DNA of 5,342 nucleotides from Solirubrobacterales bacterium (lineage in GTDB: Bacteria; Actinomycetota; Thermoleophilia; Solirubrobacterales; Solirubrobacteraceae). This document shows positions 1 through 5,342 of this stretch, in pieces. The notes below the pieces were generated by a model that ran no database searches, was not told the origin of the DNA, and worked only from the letters and a program-made list of their open reading frames with translations. The stretch's first letter is position 1, and every line of letters starts with the position of its first letter. The position numbers and the translations under genes are program-made. The stretch is taken from contig PMKB01000127.1 of NCBI GenBank assembly GCA_003157595.1, forward strand, positions 1 through 5,342. The letters are read 5' to 3'.

Positions 1-137
1 GGCGCCACGCCGTTAGCAGTCCGCTTCCGTCCCCGGCCCGGCTGGCCGGGCAGCTTCCTTCACGAGGAGTTCTTGGCTGCGACGGCCGGCCCGGAGCTTT
101 CTCGCGGGCTAGAGCAGAGCCTGTGTGACGCGAGGCG
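1..137. other. Non-coding end of window with GC-rich hairpin
   Basis: No gene is supported here; the stretch lies downstream of the minus-strand zinc-knuckle gene. Its one visible structure is the inverted repeat at 32-50 (arms CCCGGCC and GGCCGGG, 5-nt loop). Read on the minus strand this hairpin would follow the stop codon at 138-140 by roughly 90 nt, so it could help end that transcript, but no T-run follows on either strand. The open frames on the plus strand have poor coding composition and no convincing product. Confidence 0.5.
32..50. terminator. Possible GC-rich terminator-like hairpin without U-tract
   Basis: This is a perfect 7-bp stem (CCCGGCC at 32-38, GGCCGGG at 44-50) around CGGCT. 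An alternative register pairs GCCCGGC with GCCGGGC. It lies beyond the 3' end of the minus-strand gene. The lack of a T-run on either strand makes intrinsic termination doubtful, and in DNA this GC-rich short stems occur by chance. Confidence 0.2.
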
Positions 138-602
138 TTACCCCTGCGCCGGCGGACGCGCGCGAAGCTGCTCCGCAAACACCGCCGACCCGCCGATCCC
201 AAGCGTCGAGCGACGAACTGGAAACCGCCCGGCGTCGAGCCGACACTGCAGCACCGTCACCAACGTCTGACACGCGAGGCTCATCGTGTCGTCAGGGTCG
301 GCGGCCGCGATCTCGCGCAAGCCAGCAATCGTGTCCCTGAACAGCGCGCGCATCGGCGCGTCGCGGACGGCAGCGGCCGCGTAGCGACTCCGAGCCTCGA
401 CGGCAAGGTCCGAAAGCCCCATTTCCTCAAGTGTGGAGTCCTCGTCGCACGATAGGCAGAAGATCGCCGTGGGCTTGTCGTGGTTGCAGGACGGCCAAGG
501 GCCGGCGTCCTCGGACGCGACGGCCCCGCAGTGCGGGCAAGGGGCGTCGGCAAGTCGCATCGCGTCCTGCATCCAGCGCCCGATGTCGTTGCAGTCGCTC
601 AT
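138..602 (-). CDS. Hypothetical protein with zinc-knuckle-like Cys/His cluster
   Basis: A 154-aa protein I cannot assign to a named family. Seen directly: a CPHC knuckle (C22, C25), then C39 and H41 in the motif SCNHD, then a second knuckle CLSC (C49, C52). Two CxxC pairs about 24 residues apart are typical of a zinc ribbon, so a structural zinc site is likely; C39/H41 may be extra ligands. The rest, about residues 60-122, is Ala/Arg/Asp-rich and probably helical, with further cysteines at C4, C111 and C120. There is no signal peptide or membrane segment, so it is probably cytoplasmic. Codons are strongly GC-ending, supporting a real gene. The ATG at 600-602 has no clear Shine-Dalgarno sequence. 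It is transcribed away from the exporter operon. It could be a regulator-type zinc protein or an accessory-region orphan; the function is unknown. Confidence 0.65.
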   Translation of the reverse strand: MSDCNDIGRWMQDAMRLADAPCPHCGAVASEDAGPWPSCNHDKPTAIFCLSCDEDSTLEEMGLSDLAVEARSRYAAAAVRDAPMRALFRDTIAGLREIAAADPDDTMSLACQTLVTVLQCRLDAGRFPVRRSTLGIGGSAVFAEQLRARPPAQG

Positions 603-765
603 CGCTAGATCAACGATCCCGCGAGGACAGTTCTTTCGCTATCACCGCCGGCTCGCGCTGTCGCACGGCGCGACCAGCAGCACTCGAGCGACGCTCGCTT
701 CGGCACGCGATTGCGGGCGTCGGCTCCGGCCGGCCCAGCACGCTTGTGTTTCGTCCCTTGCATGC

Positions 766-813
766 GTCTCGTCTCGAGCCGCCGACGTGGCTGCATTTGG
801 CGAGATGCGAGAC
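766..813. repeat. Two-tier stem-loop in the intergenic region
   Basis: GTCTCG (766-771) pairs with CGAGAC (808-813), and the adjoining TCTCG (772-776) pairs with CGAGA (801-805), leaving a two-base bulge TG at 806-807. This gives 11 pairs in all. Inside the loop AGCC (777-780) can pair with GGCT (789-792). The GAGAC at 809-813 could instead pair with GTCTC at 835-839, so two exclusive folds are possible. Whether this is transcribed is unknown. Confidence 0.3.
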
Positions 814-880
814 CTGCGAGTTCTGGGAGGTTGCGTCTCTTTGCCGCTGTAAATTCGCTCGCCCGGAAGGCAGAGCAGGT

Positions 881-899
881 GCCTCGGTCTCTCCGAGGC
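881..899. repeat. 7-bp perfect stem-loop
   Basis: GCCTCGG (881-887) and CCGAGGC (893-899) flank the loop TCTCT. No T-run follows on either strand, so it is not a standard intrinsic terminator. It sits next to the longer hairpin at 907-940. Confidence 0.35.
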
Positions 900-1062
900 G
901 ATCGAGCCGGCGCGGGATCGGACGCCTCGACCCGCGCCGGGCGAGCAGCGGTTCGACCGCGGGCTTGCGCGTCTGCTCGATGGCATCGCTCTCGATCTCG
1001 AGCATCGTGCGGACTGACAGCTCGTAGCCGCGGCGCAGGGGGACACCAGCTGGCCCCACCAT
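885..1062 (-). pseudogene. Coding-like remnant, unidentified (possibly crotonase-family tail)
   Basis: In the minus frame running from the ATG at 1060-1062 towards 885, third codon positions are almost all G or C, first positions are moderately GC-rich and second positions are AT-richer, the usual signature of genuine coding in a high-GC genome. Below about 885 the bias disappears although the frame stays open to the stop at 610-612. The translated stretch contains YELSVRTM, LEIESDAIEQ and VEPLLARRG. This loosely resembles the final helices of enoyl-CoA hydratase/isomerase proteins (helix ending in an acidic LE-x-E-x-DA pattern, then a short AF-x-E-R-like segment), but that is a weak impression. 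It could be the decayed 3' end of a lost gene, a small real gene with a different end, or a composition accident. Confidence 0.22.
907..940. repeat. 10-bp perfect inverted repeat with 14-nt loop
   Basis: CCGGCGCGGG (907-916) is exactly complementary to CCCGCGCCGG (931-940). TCG (918-920) and CGA (928-930) can extend the stem inward past a bulged A. It lies 7 bp after the 881-899 hairpin, and a further 5-bp hairpin (GCGGT-TCG-ACCGC, 948-960) follows. The arms overlap the coding-like remnant on the minus strand. Confidence 0.4.
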
Positions 1063-1139
1063 CGACTCGGGGGTGGGCGCGGGGCAAGACGCCTGCGCGC
1101 TCCAGCGACAGCGGCGCTTGGCGCTGAGAGCCTCGCGGC

Positions 1140-3359
1140 ATGACATCTACTCCATCACATTCACCCTCATCGCTTCACCCTGGCGCCGACGGGATCCTCA
1201 CCCGCACGGTGCGCGGCGCGTGCGCCAGCGCCGCCCGGCGGCCGCGGACGATGATCGCGGTTTGGTTCGCGCTGATCGTCGTGTGCGTGACTGCCGGATC
1301 GCTGACCGGCACGAAGCAGCTCAGCCAGTCGGGCGTCGGGCAGTCGGCGCGTGCGAGCGCGCAGCTGAGTGCCGCCCGGCTGAACCAACCGAGCGTCGAG
1401 GACGTACTGATCCGGTCGGGCTCAGCGCATGAGACGCGCGCAGCCACGCGGGCGCTCGAGGCGCCGCTGCGCGACCTGGCGGCGGTCGCCTCGATCGACG
1501 GTCCGTCGCAGTCGGCGGCGCTGTCGCGTAATGGCGGGCGCGTGACGCTCGTGCAGGCGACGCTCTCCCCCAACGGTACAGCCACTCCCGTCGAGCGGGC
1601 TGTTGCGGGCGTGCGGGCGAGCTATCCGGGAACGAGCCTCCGGGAGAGCGGCGACTCGAGCCAGCAGCAGCAGGCGGACAACGAGGTCGCAAACGTCCTC
1701 GGGACGGCCGCGATCGTCTCGATCCCGCTCACGCTCGTGATCCTGCTGCTGGCGTTCGAGTCGGTCGTTGCCGCGCTCGTGCCGCTGGGTCTTGCGCTGA
1801 CCACTGTCGGAGCGGCACTCGGCGGGCTTGGCGTCGTCTCCCAGATCGCGCCCAACTACAGCTCTACCTCGTCGGTCGTTCTGCTGGTCGGCCTTGCCTT
1901 GGGCGTTGACTATTCGCTCTTCTACATCCGCCGAGAGCGGGCCGAGCGAGCGGCCGGGGCGACGAGTAGGGCTGCGCTCGACATTGCCGCCGCGACGGCG
2001 GGACGTGCGATCCTCGTCTCGGGGACGACCGTCGTGCTCGCGCTCGGCGGTCTGTTCTTGACCGGCACCGCCATCTTTACCTCGATCGCGCTCGGCGCGA
2101 TGCTCGTGGCCACGGTCGCGATCATCGGCTCGCTCACGGTGCTACCGGCGACGCTCGCCATGCTCGGCGACCGGATCGAGCGCTGGCGGCTACCGTGGCG
2201 GCGCCGCGCGCGCGGACGCTCGCGCGGCTGGCAGGCAGTGGCCGGCACGGTTACCGGCTCGCCGGCGGTCGCGTTGCTCACTGCAGTCTGTGTGCTTGGC
2301 GCGCTCGCTGTGCCGGCCGCCGGGATGCACACGCTCCAGCCGGCGGACGGCTCCGACTTCCCCTCGAGCGTGCCGGCGGTCGCGGCTGAACGCGCGATCG
2401 AGCGCGCGTTCCCGGGCGGGGTCGCACCAGGCGACGTGGTCGTGACCGGCCACGGCCTCGGCACCCCGGCCGCGCGTCACGCGCTGATGAAGCTCGGCCG
2501 GGCGGCGGTCCACGTCACCGGCGGCGAGGGCCGCGTGGCGGTCACGGTCGCCGGCAACCAGGACACCGCGCTCGTCGCGGTCCCGATGCCGATCGCCGGT
2601 GCCGCAGCGACCAGCGCCCTAGATGCCCTGCGCACGCAGATCGCGCCACTCGCCGGTCGTCTGCTGCCGGGAGCCCAGGCGCTCGTGACCGGAGACGTCG
2701 CCGGAAACGCCGACTTCTCACACCAGCTCGGCTCGGCGACCGTGCCGATCGTCGCGATCGTGCTCGCGCTCGCGTTCTTGCTGCTGCTCGCGGCGTTCCG
2801 CTCGGTCTGGCTCGCGAGCACGGTGATCGCGCTCAGCTTGCTGTCCGTCACTGCAGCCTACGGCGTGATGGCCGCGGTCTTCCAGCACCACTGGGCGCAG
2901 GGACTGCTCGGCTTCAGCTCGATCGGCGCGATCATCTCGTGGATCCCGCTGTTCCTGTTCGTGATCCTGTTCGGGCTATCGATGGACTACACCGTCCTGA
3001 TACTCGAGCGCGTCCGCGAGGGTCGCCGCGCCGGGCTCGACCCGCGCGCGGCAACGGCCGAGGCGCTCGTCAACACGAGCGGCACGGTGACAAGCGCCGC
3101 GATCGTGATGGTCGCAGTGTTCGCGGTCTTCGCGCTGCTGCCGACGCTCGACTTCAAGGAGATGGGCGTTGGCCTCTCGGTGGCGATCCTGCTCGACGCG
3201 ACCATCGTCAGGGCCATCGCACTACCAGCCGTCGTCACGCTGCTCGGGGAACGCTGGCGAGTGCGGGCGAGCACCGACGCGGACAAGCGGGCTCCCCACG
3301 AGTGCGATGATGTCGCGCCGACCTTCGAGGCGATGGAGAGCATGAGCAATGGCCGCTGA
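1140..3359 (+). CDS. MMPL-family (RND superfamily) transporter
   Basis: A complete 739-aa inner-membrane exporter of the MmpL/MMPL type, a family that uses the proton gradient to move lipids, lipopeptides or hydrophobic drugs; the substrate here cannot be told. It has the two-fold RND layout. TM1 is about 38-56, an extracytoplasmic domain about 57-180, TM2-TM6 about 184-342, a basic cytoplasmic loop 345-363, TM7 about 374-395, a second external domain about 396-530, and TM8-TM12 about 533-703, followed by a polar tail. Asp-Tyr pairs occur in both halves: D257-Y258 in GVDYSL and D616-Y617 in SMDYTV, equivalent to the proton-relay pairs of mycobacterial MmpL3. The ATG at 1140 is preceded by GAGAG (1126-1130) at 9-nt spacing. 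A later in-frame ATG at residue 38 would begin directly at TM1. It is first in the operon and its stop overlaps the kinase start by 11 bp. The family assignment is firm. Confidence 0.96.
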   Translation: MTSTPSHSPSSLHPGADGILTRTVRGACASAARRPRTMIAVWFALIVVCVTAGSLTGTKQLSQSGVGQSARASAQLSAARLNQPSVEDVLIRSGSAHETRAATRALEAPLRDLAAVASIDGPSQSAALSRNGGRVTLVQATLSPNGTATPVERAVAGVRASYPGTSLRESGDSSQQQQADNEVANVLGTAAIVSIPLTLVILLLAFESVVAALVPLGLALTTVGAALGGLGVVSQIAPNYSSTSSVVLLVGLALGVDYSLFYIRRERAERAAGATSRAALDIAAATAGRAILVSGTTVVLALGGLFLTGTAIFTSIALGAMLVATVAIIGSLTVLPATLAMLGDRIERWRLPWRRRARGRSRGWQAVAGTVTGSPAVALLTAVCVLGALAVPAAGMHTLQPADGSDFPSSVPAVAAERAIERAFPGGVAPGDVVVTGHGLGTPAARHALMKLGRAAVHVTGGEGRVAVTVAGNQDTALVAVPMPIAGAAATSALDALRTQIAPLAGRLLPGAQALVTGDVAGNADFSHQLGSATVPIVAIVLALAFLLLLAAFRSVWLASTVIALSLLSVTAAYGVMAAVFQHHWAQGLLGFSSIGAIISWIPLFLFVILFGLSMDYTVLILERVREGRRAGLDPRAATAEALVNTSGTVTSAAIVMVAVFAVFALLPTLDFKEMGVGLSVAILLDATIVRAIALPAVVTLLGERWRVRASTDADKRAPHECDDVAPTFEAMESMSNGR
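2388..2411. repeat. 9-bp intragenic inverted repeat in the exporter gene
   Basis: GAACGCGCG (2388-2396) pairs perfectly with CGCGCGTTC (2403-2411) around a 6-nt loop. It lies where the protein reads ERAIERAF at the start of the second external domain. The repeated Glu-Arg-Ala codons largely account for it, so a function is not implied. Confidence 0.3.
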
Positions 3360-4380
3360 GGATCCCGCCACGGCCGCCGACCGGGGACTGACGCTCCACG
3401 TCGGCTTCGCCGCACTCCTCGGATGCGTGACCACGCTCATCTGGGGCGCCACTAGCGACACCTCCGGCTACTACTGGCCCCTCTGGGTGTGGCTCGGCGT
3501 CGGCCTGATTCTGGGCCTCCATGGGGCGGTCCTGATAGCGCGGCGCACGCCCAGCGTGCGCCGCGCTATCGCGGTGCACGCATGGCTGACCGGCCTGCTC
3601 GACGTGGCGCTCTTGGTCATTTGGCTCGGGGCGAGAGCCGGGACGTTCTGGGCCGGCTGGCCACTGCTCTTCCTCCAGGCCCTCCTCGCAGCGCACGCGC
3701 TGATCGCCTTTCGCGACACCCTGCCGCCGCTCGGACGCCAGCGCGAGCTTGAGCAGCGCGTCGACGAGCTAGCGCGAACGAGGCGCGGCGCGCTCGACGC
3801 CCAGGCGACCGAGCTGCGCCGCATCGAGCGCGACCTCCACGACGGCGCGCAGGCGCGGCTCGTCGCGCTGAGCCTCCAGCTCGGACGAGCGGAGGAGCGC
3901 CTGCACGACGATCCCGAGGCGGCCGGGCTCGTGCGCCAGGCACGCGAGGAGGCAACGGCGGCAATCGGCGAACTGCGCTCGCTCGCACGCGGGATCGCGC
4001 CACCGATCCTCACCGACCGCGGCCTCGCCGCCGCCGTCGAGGCGCTCGCCAGCCGCGCGCCAGGCGAGGTCGCCGTATCGGCCGACCACGGCGCACGCGC
4101 GCCGGTCGCGATCGAGACGGCCGCCTACTTCGTCGTCGCCGAGTCACTGACCAACGTCGCCAAACACGCACCCGGAGCGCGCGCCCAAGTCTCGATCGAG
4201 CATACGGACGATCGCCTGATCGTCGAGGTGACCGACGACGGCCCGGGCGGCGCCCGCAGCGGCGGCTCAGGCTTGACCGGGCTGCGCAGCCGCGTCGAGG
4301 CACTAGACGGCGAGCTGACAGTGACAAGCCCGCCCGGGAGCGGCACGAGAATCCACGCGAAGCTCTCATGCGGGTCGTGA
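3349..4380 (+). CDS. Sensor histidine kinase, HisKA_3 type, with 2TM-like sensor
   Basis: A 343-aa membrane kinase of the NarL-partner class (HisKA_3 plus HATPase_c). There are four predicted membrane segments, about residues 15-34, 41-63, 73-95 and 98-121. The first two, with the motif GYYWPLWVWLGVGL followed by LHG, resemble the 2TM domain (PF13239-like), so sensing is probably in or near the membrane; there is no large external domain. A coiled linker (about 127-155) leads to the H-box RDLHDGAQ with phosphoacceptor H164. The ATPase part has an N-box with E265, N269 and H273, a G1 box DDGPGG (296-301), a G2 motif GGSGLTGL (305-312) and GSGT (330-333). All catalytic elements are present. The ATG at 3349 lies inside the exporter's last codons, with GGAG (3335-3338) 10 nt upstream; the 13-bp overlap with the regulator gene implies coupling. 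It likely phosphorylates the adjacent regulator. The signal is unknown. Confidence 0.95.
   Translation: MAAEDPATAADRGLTLHVGFAALLGCVTTLIWGATSDTSGYYWPLWVWLGVGLILGLHGAVLIARRTPSVRRAIAVHAWLTGLLDVALLVIWLGARAGTFWAGWPLLFLQALLAAHALIAFRDTLPPLGRQRELEQRVDELARTRRGALDAQATELRRIERDLHDGAQARLVALSLQLGRAEERLHDDPEAAGLVRQAREEATAAIGELRSLARGIAPPILTDRGLAAAVEALASRAPGEVAVSADHGARAPVAIETAAYFVVAESLTNVAKHAPGARAQVSIEHTDDRLIVEVTDDGPGGARSGGSGLTGLRSRVEALDGELTVTSPPGSGTRIHAKLSCGS
3534..3570. repeat. Perfect 16-bp inverted repeat (hairpin) inside the kinase gene
   Basis: GATAGCGCGGCGCACG (3534-3549) is exactly complementary to CGTGCGCCGCGCTATC (3555-3570), separated by CCCAG. C3550-G3554 can add a 17th pair, leaving a 3-nt loop. 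It spans kinase codons 62-74, which encode the cytoplasmic loop between TM2 and TM3 (ARRTPSVRRA). No T-run follows, so it is not a canonical terminator. In mRNA it would be a very stable hairpin within the open reading frame. Confidence 0.9.
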
Positions 4381-5036
4381 TCGCCGAAGACAACGCGCTA
4401 CTGCGCGAGGGCCTCGTGGCGCTGCTGCGAGAGCACGACATCGACGTCGTCGCGCAAGCCCAAGACGCGCCCGGCCTGCTGCGCGCGCTGAACGCCCACA
4501 AGCCGGACCTCGCGATCGTCGACGTACGGATGCCGCCAGACTTCACCGACGACGGCCTGCGCGCCGCAATCGAAGCACGCCGCCAGCGCCCCGAGCTAGC
4601 CGTCCTCATCCTCTCCCAGTACGTCGAGCCCGCATACACGGCCGAACTACTCGCAAGCGGCGAGGCCGGCGTCGGCTATCTGCTCAAAGAGCGCATCGGC
4701 GAGGTACGCGAGTTCCTCGAGACGATCACACGCGTCGCCGCCGGCGGCACCGCACTCGACCGCGAGGTGATCACCGAGCTCGTCCGCGCCCACAGCGCAG
4801 CGACCGCCGGCGAGGACGCCCTCGCCGCACTCACCCCGCGCGAGCGCGAAACGCTCGCACTAATGGCAGAAGGCCGTTCAAACGCGGCGATCGCCCGCGC
4901 AATGGTCGTCACCCAAGGCGCAGTTGAGAAGCACGTCTCGAACGTGTTCGCAAAGCTCGACATCCCCCAAACCGACGACGACCACCGCCGCGTGCTCGCG
5001 GCGCTCACGTTCCTGCGCGCACGGACGGACGCGTAG
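4368..5036 (+). CDS. NarL/LuxR-family two-component response regulator
   Basis: A complete 222-aa DNA-binding response regulator. The receiver domain (about 1-118) has the acidic pair E7/D8, phosphoacceptor D52 in VDVRMPP, S83 at the switch Ser/Thr position and K107 in YLLKERI. After a short linker, the LuxR-type helix-turn-helix (about 152-198) opens with LTPRERE, has the helix SNAAIARAM, and a recognition helix with VEKHVSNVFAKL. The tail DDDHRRVLAAL is usual for the actinobacterial subgroup of these regulators. The ATG at 4368 lies within the end of the kinase gene (13-bp overlap) and has no strong ribosome binding site of its own, consistent with translational coupling. The start MRVVIAED matches where the family begins. 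It is presumably phosphorylated by the upstream kinase and binds DNA as a dimer; autoregulation of the operon is likely but not shown. No key residue is missing. Confidence 0.96.
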   Translation: MRVVIAEDNALLREGLVALLREHDIDVVAQAQDAPGLLRALNAHKPDLAIVDVRMPPDFTDDGLRAAIEARRQRPELAVLILSQYVEPAYTAELLASGEAGVGYLLKERIGEVREFLETITRVAAGGTALDREVITELVRAHSAATAGEDALAALTPRERETLALMAEGRSNAAIARAMVVTQGAVEKHVSNVFAKLDIPQTDDDHRRVLAALTFLRARTDA

Positions 5037-5070
5037 CGGAGCCGGGCCGCGAACCTCGCGACATCACCAA

Positions 5071-5082
5071 GCCAGCGCTGGC
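5071..5082. repeat. 12-bp perfect palindrome after the regulator gene
   Basis: GCCAGCGCTGGC is its own reverse complement and begins 34 bp after the regulator's stop codon. It could be a protein-binding site or part of transcript-end structure. With no spacer it is a poor RNA hairpin. Confidence 0.3.
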
Positions 5083-5232
5083 GCGCGACGCTTCGACGCC
5101 GATGCCTCCAGGCGCAGCGGCACGGCTCGTCCGCGCCAGCAAGAAGCATCGCGCTTCACACGAAGCAGGTTCTCGAGGGGCTCCCCCGCGCACCTCTTGT
5201 TCGCCAGGAGCACAACGCGTCCCGGCAACGCT

Positions 5233-5259
5233 CGGCGCCGGTCCGATCGGAACGCGCCG
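5233..5259. repeat. Interrupted GC-rich hairpin in the downstream region
   Basis: CGGCGC (5233-5238) pairs with GCGCCG (5254-5259). Inside, TCCGATCGGA (5242-5251) is itself a 10-bp palindrome and continues the fold with small bulges. No T-run follows on either strand. It might act as a factor-assisted transcript end or a regulator-binding dyad. Confidence 0.3.
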
Positions 5260-5329
5260 GCTCCCCTGCAGTCCGCGCATAGGGGGTTTGGCTGCGACCT
5301 TCACGCAGCGCTTCCGCATTGGACGACGG

Positions 5330-5342
5330 ATGAAAGTCAAGG
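5330..5342 (+). CDS. Possible start of a further gene, cut by window end
   Basis: An ATG at 5330 opens a frame reading M-K-V-K to the edge of the window. TTGGACGACGG just upstream contains a GGA at 5321-5323, 6 nt before the start, as a weak ribosome binding site. Only four codons are visible, so no product can be suggested, and it may be chance. Confidence 0.15.

Larger units (their letters stand above)
603..1139. other. 537-bp divergent intergenic region, structured, no intact gene
   Basis: This gap separates the minus-strand zinc-knuckle gene from the exporter operon and should carry the promoters of both, though I find no convincing -35/-10 pair. Several long frames are open on both strands, as expected at this GC content. 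About 610-880 lacks GC3 bias in any frame I checked on the minus strand, so it looks non-coding. About 885-1062 does show coding-like bias in one minus frame (see separate entry). Stem-loops occur at 766-813, 881-899, 907-940 and 948-960. An 8-bp palindrome CCAGCTGG lies at 1046-1053, about 90 bp before the exporter start. Confidence 0.55.
5037..5329. other. Downstream non-coding region with inverted repeats
   Basis: I see no supported gene. The minus-strand frame that stays open through it is Arg/Ala/Pro-rich and lacks motifs, which is usual for random high-GC sequence. There is a 12-bp perfect palindrome GCCAGCGCTGGC (5071-5082), a trio GAAGC/GCTTC/GAAGC (5143-5166) allowing two exclusive small hairpins, and a longer interrupted hairpin at 5233-5259. 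No tRNA-like T-arm and no U-tract terminator were found, so the operon's transcription end is not defined by sequence. Confidence 0.5.

Noticed and set aside
820..900. Possible tRNA or tRNA fragment suggested by the GGTTGCGTCTC stretch near a hairpin.
   Set aside because: There is no proper T-loop (TTCRANY) flanked by a 5-bp stem, no matching acceptor arm and no anticodon arm.
1046..1053. Palindrome CCAGCTGG about 90 bp before the exporter start, considered as an operator for the response regulator.
   Set aside because: Eight-bp palindromes are expected by chance in this length of GC-rich DNA, and the flanks do not extend the symmetry.
431..1127. Long plus-strand open frames across the zinc-knuckle gene and intergenic gap.
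   Set aside because: They read against the better-supported minus gene, are Arg/Ser-rich and show no domain; open frames arise freely at this GC content.
610..1146. A 178-codon open frame on the minus strand ending 7 nt before the zinc-knuckle gene, which would look like an operon partner.
   Set aside because: Only its upstream part (about 885-1062) has coding-like codon bias; the last ~90 codons are rich in non-GC3 codons and low-complexity Arg/Ser, with no motif. Kept only as a possible remnant.
5005..5340. A 111-codon minus-strand open frame at the right end.
   Set aside because: It overlaps the 3' end of the regulator gene, has no recognisable motif and has the Arg/Ala/Gly/Pro-rich make-up of random high-GC translation.
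1..5342. CRISPR arrays, insertion sequences, attachment sites.
   Set aside because: No direct-repeat array, transposase or recombinase gene, terminal inverted repeats or target duplications were seen on either strand.

Overview
This is a high-GC window, roughly 70% by eye, with strong GC3 bias in its real genes. Gene content and sequence style point to Actinomycetota, plausibly Thermoleophilia/Solirubrobacterales; that taxonomic placement is inference. The well-supported core is a three-gene plus-strand operon: a 12-TM MMPL/RND-superfamily exporter (1140-3359), a membrane-anchored HisKA_3 sensor histidine kinase with an N-terminal 2TM-like domain (3349-4380), and a NarL/LuxR-type response regulator (4368-5036). 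Each junction overlaps (11 and 13 bp), so the three are almost certainly co-transcribed and translationally coupled. The simplest reading is an export pump made together with its own two-component system, with the kinase sensing the membrane, the pump's substrate or envelope stress and the regulator adjusting transcription of the operon or other targets.

Left of the operon, divergently oriented, is a small minus-strand gene (138-602) for a 154-aa protein with two CxxC knuckles and an intervening Cys/His pair, a probable zinc-binding protein of unknown function. Between it and the exporter lie 537 bp (603-1139) with no convincing intact gene. Part of this gap (about 885-1062, minus strand) has codon-position composition like a real coding frame and may be a gene remnant. 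Several stem-loops (766-813, 881-899, 907-940, 948-960) cluster in the same gap.

Downstream of the regulator, 5037-5329 holds no supported gene and no classical U-tract terminator, only GC-rich inverted repeats. An ATG at 5330 with a weak Shine-Dalgarno-like sequence could begin another plus-strand gene cut by the window end.

I do not see a clearly new biological system. The most unusual sequence-level signal is a perfect 16-bp inverted repeat with a 5-nt loop inside the kinase gene (3534-3570), in the codons for the arginine-rich loop between membrane segments 2 and 3.
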